A DNA stretch of 35,977 bases from Deltaproteobacteria bacterium (GTDB lineage Bacteria; Myxococcota_A; Polyangia; JAAYKL01), in assembly GCA_029565915.1 (NCBI GenBank), contig JAKQNG010000144.1, positions 1 to 35,977 on the forward strand, in the 5' to 3' direction. The position numbers were made by a program, and so were the translations under genes. Below the pieces are notes generated by a model that searched no databases, had not been told where the DNA came from, and was given only the letters and a program-made list of their open reading frames with translations. Below are positions 23,130 through 30,780 of the stretch, one piece after another. The number at the start of each line of letters is the position of its first letter. The first letter of the stretch is position 1.

Positions 23130-24866
23130 ATGAAACTTTTCAGTTCTGTTACGACCCTGCGGGATTTTTACAGAATTTTTGCTTATCTGCGTCCCCGACT
23201 CCCTCTGCTGCTCCTCTCGACGGTGTTCATGGCCATTGTGGCCCTGTGTACGGCGGCCTACGCCTGGCTGGTGGGACCGGTCATCAAGTCCCTGTTCCTG
23301 TCCGAGGGTGGAAGTGCGGCCACCGGCGCTGTGGAAGGGTTCCTGGCCCGGGCCTCCCTCCTGCTGGCGGACGCCCCGGCACCCCTCATCGGCGGACTCC
23401 TCGTGGGGGCCGCCGCGGTCAAGGGCCTGGCGTTCTACCTGGAGCGGATCCTGGTCATCCGGGCCGGTCAGGACGTGGTGCGGGACCTGCGGGCCGCCCT
23501 GTTTTCGGGCATGCTGCGCACGAATCCCCTGCAGCTCGATGCCCGTACCGCCGGTGAGCTGGTGAGCCGATTTTCCGTGGACGCGCAGATCGTCGAGCAC
23601 GCGGTCACCTCCGGCGCCCTGTCGGTCATCAGCGCGGCGCTGCAGGTGCTGGTCCTCGCCGCCCTGGCGCTGTCCCTGTCCTGGAAGCTGGGCCTCGTGG
23701 GCCTCGTGGCCTTTCCGCCCATCGCCCTGCTGATCGCCCGCCTGGGCCGGGTGCTGCGGCACCGGCAGGGGGAGTTCTACGACAGCTACGGCGAACTGGC
23801 GAAAACCGTCGAAGAGACGCGGGAAGGGCTCTTCACGGTGCAGGCCTTCGATGCCCGGCGATTCGTGGAGCATCGGTTCGACCGGGTCAACCGGACCCTG
23901 GCGGAAAAGGCCGTGGCCGCGGCCCGGGTGGGCGCCATCGCGTCGCCCCTGAATGAGGTCATCGGCGCCGGGGCCCTGGGCATCACCCTGTGGTACGCCC
24001 ACCAGCAGATCGCGTCGGCGGCCCTGACCCCGGAGGCGTTCATCTCGTTTTTCACGTCCCTCTTCCTGCTCTACCGGCCCGTGCGGGCCCTGGGCAGCGC
24101 CATCCACTCGGTGCAGACGGGCCTCGCAGCTCTGGACCGCCTGGAGCCCATCATCGCGCGGCAGCAGGATCCGGCCGTCCGTCGGCAGGGCGGCGGCGTG
24201 GTGGTGTCGGGCGTCACCGCCGGGTACGGCGATCATCCGCCGGTGCTGTCAAACCTGACGTTCCGCGCGGCGAAAGGGGAACGCATTTGCGTGGCCGGGG
24301 AATCCGGATGCGGCAAGACGACGCTGCTCCACGTGCTCGCCGGATACCTGGCGCCCGCCGCGGGGACAGTGGAATGCGATCGCCCCGCCGCCCTGGTCAC
24401 CCAGAATCCGTTCCTCTTTGACGACACCATCGAGGTGAACGTGCGCCTCGGCCGCTGGACTGCCACGGACGAAGAAGTGGCCCTGGCCTGCGCGGATGCG
24501 GGCGTCACGGCCTTTACCGGTGCCGACGGGCTCGGGATGGCCGTGGGTCCCGCCGGCAGCTCCCTCTCCGCGGGACAGCGCCAGCGGGTGTGTCTGGCCC
24601 GGGCCCTGCTCTCCGACGCCCCCCTCGTCCTCCTCGACGAAGTCACCGCCTCCCTGGACGGCCACACGGAGCAGGCGCTGATCGCCAATCTGGACCGCCG
24701 CCTGTCCGGGCGGACCGTCATCCTGGTCACCCATCGGCCCGAAGCGGCGCGCTGGGCCGGTCGCGTGCTGGTGCTGGAGGAGGGACGCGTCCGCCACGAT
24801 GGCCGGTTTGACGAACTCCTGGCCGCGGAACAGAAGGTGGCGCGCCTGTTCGGGGAGGACCCGTGA
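23130..24866 (+). CDS. ABC exporter, fused permease and ATPase (MsbA-like)
   Basis: A 578-residue type IV ABC half-transporter expected to act as a homodimer in the inner membrane. About six transmembrane helices occupy residues 20-320, starting with LPLLLLSTVFMAIVALCTAAY. The nucleotide-binding domain has Walker A GESGCGKTT (390-398), Q-loop VTQNPFLFDD, signature LSAGQ (479-483) and Walker B LVLLDE (Asp503-Glu504), with the H-loop in VTHRPEA. MsbA flips lipid A-core; related exporters move peptides or other lipids, and the substrate here is not fixed by sequence. Its GTGA overlap with the next gene indicates translational coupling. It is divergent from the sigma-factor gene. Confidence 0.93.
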   Translation: MKLFSSVTTLRDFYRIFAYLRPRLPLLLLSTVFMAIVALCTAAYAWLVGPVIKSLFLSEGGSAATGAVEGFLARASLLLADAPAPLIGGLLVGAAAVKGLAFYLERILVIRAGQDVVRDLRAALFSGMLRTNPLQLDARTAGELVSRFSVDAQIVEHAVTSGALSVISAALQVLVLAALALSLSWKLGLVGLVAFPPIALLIARLGRVLRHRQGEFYDSYGELAKTVEETREGLFTVQAFDARRFVEHRFDRVNRTLAEKAVAAARVGAIASPLNEVIGAGALGITLWYAHQQIASAALTPEAFISFFTSLFLLYRPVRALGSAIHSVQTGLAALDRLEPIIARQQDPAVRRQGGGVVVSGVTAGYGDHPPVLSNLTFRAAKGERICVAGESGCGKTTLLHVLAGYLAPAAGTVECDRPAALVTQNPFLFDDTIEVNVRLGRWTATDEEVALACADAGVTAFTGADGLGMAVGPAGSSLSAGQRQRVCLARALLSDAPLVLLDEVTASLDGHTEQALIANLDRRLSGRTVILVTHRPEAARWAGRVLVLEEGRVRHDGRFDELLAAEQKVARLFGEDP

Positions 24867-27217
24867 AACCGGCCCTGCTCGCGGGTGCGGCGGTGCTGCT
24901 GCTGGCCCGCATCGCTGTTGCGGACGCCTTTGCGGACGGCGCGACCCTGATCCTGTCGCAGGGCGTCCTGTCTCTGCAGCACAACGGAAAAACACTGGCA
25001 AAAAAGACCGTCGACGGATGGCGCGATGCGACCCTCGAAGCGGTGAAGACGGCATCGTTGCAACAGGGCGAAGGCGCGGAGCTCACCCTGTCCTCCCCGG
25101 CGGGCGCTCTGCGGGCGGTGCTGTGGCGCCATGGCGGAAAGCTGTCCATTCCGTGGCAGGGCAGCGCGGCGCTGTCGGGGGACCCGGGAGAGCGGACCGG
25201 GGAGGATGCGCGCCTGGCAGATCCCGACGGTGACGGCGTGTTCCATATCGAAAAAGGCGTCCTCTATGAAGGAGCCTCCCTGTGCGGCAGCGACCGGTTG
25301 CCCCTCCTCTTCCGGCAGATATTTGATCCGGCGACGAGGAAGTTCCTGCCGGCGGATGTGTTCCGCACCCTGCCCTCCGCCGTGGAGGTGACGGGTACCC
25401 CTGCCCCGGCGGCATCAACGGTGGCGATTCCGTTTGCCCTGCCGGCCGCCGTGTCTTCCATGGAAGGAGATGAGGGCAATCCCCTGTTTCTTTCGGCGCC
25501 GTCCGCCCTCATGGACAGCGATGGGCAGACCCGGTGGACACCGGGTACGGGCACCGGCCGAGGGGAGTTTGTCACCTTCCAGGCGATTTCGGACGGCTGG
25601 GCCATGACGGGACTGGAGATCGACGTGCCCCGGAAAGGCACGGACGGACCGGCTGCGCCCCGGGAACTGGCGCTGCTCACGGAAGACAGTGCTTTCCGAC
25701 TGGTGCTTCCCGATGGTGCTCCCCGCGCGGCGTTCACCCTGCCCGCGCCGGTGAAAACCCGTTGTTTTTCACTGGTCATCAGCGGCGTGGACGTCCAGTC
25801 GTCACCCCGCCGGACGGCGCTGGGAGAAGTGCGGGTGCAGACTGAATTTGACGGTCCGGACGGTCCCGCCCTGCTGGTGGCCGCCCTGGACGACCCACTC
25901 CTCGGAGAACAGGCGGTGCTGCTGCTGCGCGCGGCGGGAATGGCGGTGGTGAAGGAGATCGGACAGCGGTTTGCGTCGCTGACCCTCGCGGGGAAACGGC
26001 GGGCGGCCCGGGTGCTGGCGGATGTGGCGCCCCGGGAAGGGGCTCCCATGCTGGCGGATGCGGCGGTGCGCGGAGATGGATTTGAAGTGGCGGACGCCGT
26101 ACGCGGCCTGGGCCGGGCCGGCCGGGACGGGGTGGCAGCCCTGTCGGGATTCCTCGACGACCGGGAAGATGCCGTGGCGATGCGGGCCATGGCCCTCCTG
26201 TCGCAGATGGGTGGCGACGGAGCCTGCGGGGCGCTGGTCGACCGGGCGGGCACCGGTTCGTCCGCGAGGCGGGCCCGTCTGCGGGAGGCGCTGGTGCCGT
26301 GTGCGGACGGTTCCCGGGGGGACGCCCTGCTGCAGCGGGCCGCGGACGCCGCGCAATCCGGAGCGATGCTCACCTGTTTCGATCTGCTCGACGTGGCCTC
26401 AAGGCGCCGTTCCCTGGTGGATCGGGCGGCCGCGCAGGCGGCGCAGATGTATGCCGCGGCCACAGACTTCGATACCCGCTTCCGGGCCCTGCGCATCGTT
26501 GCGCGGTCGAGGGAAAAGAAGGCGACATCCCTTGTTCTGGCGGCAGCGCGGGATCCGGACCGGTACCTCCGCGAAACCGCCATCATCGCCCTGCGCCGGT
26601 GGACCGATGAACCTGCCGCGCGACAGGCGCTGGTCCATGCGCTGCGCGATGGGGAAGTCGCCGTGCGGATGGCGGCATTGATCGGCCTCGCCGGGATGGA
26701 AGAGGGCGATTGGGGAGACGCCCTCGGTTTCCTGCAGGAGGACCCTTGGCCCCGGGTGCGGGCGCTGGTGCTCTCCGCATCGGCGGGGCTGGACGAAACC
26801 CGTCGTCGACCCCTCGTTGCCCGGGCCCTGGCGGACGATTCCGCCATCGTGGTGGGCCGGGCCCTGGATTCCGCTGCCGTCGTTGGCGCAGACCCCGCCA
26901 TCGACGTCCTGGTAGCGGCCCGGATTGACGGTTCCGAAAAGAATCCATCGCTGCGCCGGCAGGCTGCCCGTACCGCGGGCATGCGATGCGCGAAAGACGA
27001 AAAGACCCTGAAGGCCCTTGCCTGGTCCCTTGCATTCGGGGCTGACCCCCTGGCGGATCCCGCGGATGCGGTCGCTGCGGCGGAGGCAGCCCTGGCCCTG
27101 GGTCGCATCGGCACGACAGCAGCGCGGCGGATGCTGGAACAGATGCGCGAACGCGCCAACCCCACGGCGGACAGCGCCATCCGCTCTGCCCTGCGCCAAC
27201 CGGCCGGTTGTCGCTGA
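24863..27217 (+). CDS. Exported HEAT-repeat protein with discoidin-like N-terminal part
   Basis: A 784-residue protein with signal peptide (MKPALLAGAAVLLLARIAVADA). Roughly residues 200-330 contain a beta-sandwich-like segment (WTPGTGTGRGEFVTFQAI, LEIDVPRKG, FSLVISGVDV, LGEVRVQTEF) that resembles discoidin/F5-8C-type domains seen in myxobacterial proteins. The rest, from about residue 340, is a series of two-helix HEAT-like repeats, for example AAMLSQMGGDGACGALV-type and RETAIIALRRWTDEPAARQALVHALRDGEVAVRMAALIGL units (given here in pieces). It probably acts as a periplasmic scaffold. It starts with GTG overlapping the exporter stop, so it likely works with that transporter, perhaps binding its cargo or another envelope component (inference). 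Confidence 0.88.
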   Translation: MKPALLAGAAVLLLARIAVADAFADGATLILSQGVLSLQHNGKTLAKKTVDGWRDATLEAVKTASLQQGEGAELTLSSPAGALRAVLWRHGGKLSIPWQGSAALSGDPGERTGEDARLADPDGDGVFHIEKGVLYEGASLCGSDRLPLLFRQIFDPATRKFLPADVFRTLPSAVEVTGTPAPAASTVAIPFALPAAVSSMEGDEGNPLFLSAPSALMDSDGQTRWTPGTGTGRGEFVTFQAISDGWAMTGLEIDVPRKGTDGPAAPRELALLTEDSAFRLVLPDGAPRAAFTLPAPVKTRCFSLVISGVDVQSSPRRTALGEVRVQTEFDGPDGPALLVAALDDPLLGEQAVLLLRAAGMAVVKEIGQRFASLTLAGKRRAARVLADVAPREGAPMLADAAVRGDGFEVADAVRGLGRAGRDGVAALSGFLDDREDAVAMRAMALLSQMGGDGACGALVDRAGTGSSARRARLREALVPCADGSRGDALLQRAADAAQSGAMLTCFDLLDVASRRRSLVDRAAAQAAQMYAAATDFDTRFRALRIVARSREKKATSLVLAAARDPDRYLRETAIIALRRWTDEPAARQALVHALRDGEVAVRMAALIGLAGMEEGDWGDALGFLQEDPWPRVRALVLSASAGLDETRRRPLVARALADDSAIVVGRALDSAAVVGADPAIDVLVAARIDGSEKNPSLRRQAARTAGMRCAKDEKTLKALAWSLAFGADPLADPADAVAAAEAALALGRIGTTAARRMLEQMRERANPTADSAIRSALRQPAGCR

Positions 27218-27257
27218 AGAACGCACCGCGTCCTTGCTCCCCGGCGGTTTTTCTCCT

Positions 27258-28499
27258 ATGTATGCCCCGATGAGCGCGCAGCCCGTTCCATTTTCCATGA
27301 CCGCTTCCCCTTTTTCTGACAACCCGGAAAGGCCGAAGGTCCACGTGGCCGGCGGGGCCGGCGGTTATGAGAATACGATTCGCGCCCTCGCCAATGTGGA
27401 TCTCTCCGTTGTGCGCAACAAGAAGGTGCTGCTGAAACCCAACGCGGGACGGATGGCCGCGCCGGGCAGCGGTATCTGCACGGGCCCGGAGGTGATGGCC
27501 GCGGCCATGGACGTATTTGCGGAGGCAGGCGCCGTTGTCCACGTGGGCGAGAGCCCCATCACCGGCGTGAAGACACCCGAGGCGTTCGATATTACGGGCA
27601 TCGCCGCAGAGGCGCACCGGCGGAACATTCCCCTCGTCGACATGGACGCGCGGCCCTTTGTGCCGGTGACCATCCCCGACGGCGTGGCCATCAACACCCT
27701 GAAGCTGTGCCCGGAAATGTTCGAGTACGACATCGTCGTGTCCATTCCGGTGATGAAGACCCACATGCACACCGGTGTCACTCTGGGGGTGAAGAACATG
27801 AAGGGCTGCCTGTGGCGGCGCTCCAAGGTGCTGCTGCACATGCTCGCCCCGGTGGAAGGATTTGCCGAAAAGCCCCTGGACATCGCCATCGCCGACATGT
27901 CGGGCATCCTGCGCCCCCACCTCACCATCATCGACGGCACGGTGGGGATGGAAGGCATCGGTCCCAGCGCCGGGAGTCCGAAACGGCTCGACGCGGTGGT
28001 CGTCGGCGTGGACGCCTTTGCGGCAGACGCGGTGGCCTGCGTCCTGATGGGCAAGGATGCCCGGAACGTGGCCCACCTGCGCATCGGCGCCTCCCGGGGT
28101 TACGGCGTCATCGATCCCGCCCGCATCGACGTCACCCCCGGCTTTGAGCAGTGGGCCTCGGCCTTTGCGGATCCGCCCACGGATATCGCCATCGGCTTTC
28201 CCGACTTCACCATCCTCGACCAGAACTCCTGCTCCGCCTGCCAGTCGTCCCTGCTGCTGTTCCTGCGGCTGTATGCGGACCGGATCCGGGAAACCCTGCC
28301 GGCGGACAGCAAGCCGGCCTTCGCCATCGGCAAGGGACACGACACGGTGCCGCCGGGCACCTTCTGCATCGGCAACTGCACCCGCCGCAACCGGGACCAG
28401 GGACGCTTCATTCAGGGCTGCCCGCCCGTGGGCAGCGAGATTCTGCGCTTCATCACCGGCAGTCCCTACGCGGACGGGCGAAGCGGCAAAGACGACTGA
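27258..28499 (+). CDS. DUF362 domain protein with cysteine clusters
   Basis: A 413-residue cytoplasmic protein of the DUF362 family (no defined enzymatic role). Family blocks are KKVLLKPNAGR, VVHVGESPITGV, IPVMKTHMHTGVTLGVKNMKG, and IIDGTVGMEGIGPSAGSP then VVVGVDAFAADAVA. The C-terminal region adds cysteines in CSACQSS and CIGNCTRRNRDQGRFIQGC, which could hold an Fe-S cluster or zinc; many DUF362 proteins are linked to ferredoxin-type domains. Start is uncertain: ATG at 27258, 27270 or 27297 all precede the conserved RPKVHVAGG, and none has a clear ribosome site. It follows the HEAT gene by 40 bases and probably ends that operon. Confidence 0.88.
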   Translation: MYAPMSAQPVPFSMTASPFSDNPERPKVHVAGGAGGYENTIRALANVDLSVVRNKKVLLKPNAGRMAAPGSGICTGPEVMAAAMDVFAEAGAVVHVGESPITGVKTPEAFDITGIAAEAHRRNIPLVDMDARPFVPVTIPDGVAINTLKLCPEMFEYDIVVSIPVMKTHMHTGVTLGVKNMKGCLWRRSKVLLHMLAPVEGFAEKPLDIAIADMSGILRPHLTIIDGTVGMEGIGPSAGSPKRLDAVVVGVDAFAADAVACVLMGKDARNVAHLRIGASRGYGVIDPARIDVTPGFEQWASAFADPPTDIAIGFPDFTILDQNSCSACQSSLLLFLRLYADRIRETLPADSKPAFAIGKGHDTVPPGTFCIGNCTRRNRDQGRFIQGCPPVGSEILRFITGSPYADGRSGKDD

Positions 28500-28612
28500 A
28501 TCGCGCCGGTTTTCGTAAAACAGGGCCGCTGATGCACACAAATGTGGTGTGAATGGAATAATTCAGATTCATAATTAACCTGACTGGTTTTTCACACGAA
28601 AGGACGCGACCC

Positions 28613-30679
28613 GTGAAACGGACATTATCTTCTCAAATTCATTTATTAGCGGTGCTGCTGCTGTTGCTGGCCGGATGTTCGTCCGGCACCCTGTCCGGGC
28701 TGGACACGGATTCGTCGGACGCGGACAGCGACAGCGATTCGGACAGCGACAGCGATTCGGACAGCGATACGGATTCGGACAGCGACACGGATACCGACAC
28801 GGATACCGACACAGACACAGATACCGACACGGATACCGACACAGACACAGATACCGACACGGATACCGACACGGACACCGACAGCGATGCTGTTCCCTGT
28901 ACGCCGGAGACGGTGGAAGCGGACTGCGGCGCGGGCGGCATCTGCGCAGACGGGTTCTGCTGTGACAATGCCTGCGACGGGGACTGCGATGCCTGCGATG
29001 AGCCGGGGCTGGAAGGGGTCTGCGTGATGCAGGGCATCGCGGTGCTCTGCCGGGAAGCCGTGGGGGACTGCGACTACGCGGAGCGGTGCGACGGCAGCAG
29101 CGCCGCGTGTCCGGCGGATCGGGCCATGGCCGCGTCTGTCCGGTGCCGGGAAGCGGATGGCGAAAATCCCTGCGACGTGGCCGAATTCTGTGACGGCACC
29201 GCATTCGACTGCCCGGCGGACGGTTTTGCGGAGGTGGGAACCCTCTGCGGCGACACAACGGACAACGACTGCGACGCGCCCGACTCCTGCGATGGGGACG
29301 GCGTCTGCCAGCCTAATTTCACCGCCGCGGAGACCACCTGCGCGGATGCGGGCAGCGAATGCCGGGTCGATCCCGTCTGCGACGGCGCGGGTTTCTGCAC
29401 CAGCGATTCGGATCAGCCGGACGGCACCCCCTGCGGCGATGACAGCACCACCGAATGTGACAACGCGGACCAGTGCGCGGACGGCGTGTGCGTGCCCAAC
29501 CATGTGGCCTCCGGCGAGGTCTGCGGCGATACGGATTCCAGCGAATGCGACCTGGCGGACAGCTGCGACGGCAACGGCGCCTGCGCCGCCAATGTCCAGC
29601 CCCTGAATGCGCCCTGCGGCGACACGGTCACGGACCACGCCTGCGACAGGCCCGATTCCTGCGACGGCGACGGTGCCTGCCGGCAGAACATCTCCCCGTC
29701 GGGCACGGCTTGCGGCAGCTCCGCCAACACCCAGTGCGACAACCCCGACAGCTGCGACGGCGTGGGGGTATGCCTCGTGAACAACGAACCGGACGGCACC
29801 ACCTGCGGCACCACCACCACTTCGTACCAGTGCAGCACGACGGACTGCACGGGGGCTCCCCAGCGGCTGGTGGAGGGAAGCCAGTGCACGGAGGGGGCCT
29901 GCAACCCGATTCCCAGCCCCGAATGGGAAACGCTGGCCTTCTGCACCACGAACCAGCGCTGTGTGGCGTCTTCCTCCGCCGCCATCTGCGAGGATTGCAA
30001 TGCGCCGCCCCTCAATACCTGCGACGCCAGTCTGATCGCCACGGTCTTTGATGAAACCGGCGTCTGCGACGACAGCGGTGCCGCACCGGTCTGCACCTAT
30101 GATTCCCACACGGAAGACTGTCCGGGCCAGGGCCTCAACTGCGTGGACGGGGCCTGCACCTCCTACACCTGCGTGCCGGCGGAAAAGAGCGACACCTGGA
30201 ACTGGAACACCACGACGGACGACGAAGGCTGGACCCTGAACACCTGGGTGCACAAATCCGGCTATCCCTGGAACTGGGACGTGAACTACCTGTCCATCAG
30301 CACCATGGGCGGCGTGGCGGATCCCCCGGCAGCCGCGCTGGTATCACCTGTGCTGGAGTTCTTTGCCTGCCAGGATCTGACGGTCAGCTTCGCCTTCGGC
30401 CTGCGGGACGGATATCCCGTGTGCAATCCCCTGGCGACAGTGGTGCTTCAGTGCGGTTCCGGCGACACCTGGATCGATCTGTGGAGCGAAGCCGAGGGCC
30501 CGGCCGTGGGCTTCAAGGAATACACGAAGAACGTGACCGGCGTGGACGCGGGGGCCTGCACGGGCATGGAGCAGGTGCAGTTCCGCTTCTTCCTGCGGGA
30601 TTTCTGCGGGGTGGTGGGTGGCCAGAACACGGTGGAAAACGTGTACGTCGATTCCTTTGCCATTGTTGCCGCGCCCTGA
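28613..30679 (+). CDS. Lipoprotein with long Asp/Ser/Thr spacer and Cys-rich repeats
   Basis: A 688-residue surface lipoprotein candidate. It starts with GTG (AGGA at 28601-28604) and reaches lipobox LAGC (Cys22). Residues 31-93 or so are almost pure D-S and D-T repeats. Next are about ten Cys-rich units of the type CDGxGxC, TxCGD and DxxCDxPDSCDGDG, which resemble disintegrin-like modules of myxobacterial surface proteins. The C-terminal 170 residues form a Trp-rich beta domain (SDTWNWNTTTDDEGWTLN, LVSPVLEFFACQDLTVSFAF) like carbohydrate or protein-binding jelly rolls. The acidic spacer may push the cargo away from the membrane, similar in concept to SD repeats of staphylococcal Sdr proteins. 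Function unknown. Confidence 0.9.
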   Translation: MKRTLSSQIHLLAVLLLLLAGCSSGTLSGLDTDSSDADSDSDSDSDSDSDSDTDSDSDTDTDTDTDTDTDTDTDTDTDTDTDTDTDTDTDSDAVPCTPETVEADCGAGGICADGFCCDNACDGDCDACDEPGLEGVCVMQGIAVLCREAVGDCDYAERCDGSSAACPADRAMAASVRCREADGENPCDVAEFCDGTAFDCPADGFAEVGTLCGDTTDNDCDAPDSCDGDGVCQPNFTAAETTCADAGSECRVDPVCDGAGFCTSDSDQPDGTPCGDDSTTECDNADQCADGVCVPNHVASGEVCGDTDSSECDLADSCDGNGACAANVQPLNAPCGDTVTDHACDRPDSCDGDGACRQNISPSGTACGSSANTQCDNPDSCDGVGVCLVNNEPDGTTCGTTTTSYQCSTTDCTGAPQRLVEGSQCTEGACNPIPSPEWETLAFCTTNQRCVASSSAAICEDCNAPPLNTCDASLIATVFDETGVCDDSGAAPVCTYDSHTEDCPGQGLNCVDGACTSYTCVPAEKSDTWNWNTTTDDEGWTLNTWVHKSGYPWNWDVNYLSISTMGGVADPPAAALVSPVLEFFACQDLTVSFAFGLRDGYPVCNPLATVVLQCGSGDTWIDLWSEAEGPAVGFKEYTKNVTGVDAGACTGMEQVQFRFFLRDFCGVVGGQNTVENVYVDSFAIVAAP
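28718..28890 (+). repeat. Asp/Ser/Thr coding minisatellite with exact 30-bp tandem duplication
   Basis: Units GACAGC, GATTCG, GATACC and GACACG encode the acidic spacer of the lipoprotein at 28613. Bases 28801-28830 are repeated exactly at 28831-28860, and part of the unit recurs again at 28861. The in-frame array should be prone to length change by slippage without breaking the frame. Confidence 0.9.
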
Positions 30680-30780
30680 TCTGACATTTTCCCTTTTACC
30701 TGCCGCCGTTGCATTTTTCCGGGAAGGAAAACCCTCCTCCGGGCGAACAGGGACCGGAACCCAATCAACGGAGGAAACCC

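Noticed and set aside
28718-28890. CRISPR-like array
   Set aside because: Repeats are short, contiguous and in frame inside a lipoprotein gene, with no unique spacers.
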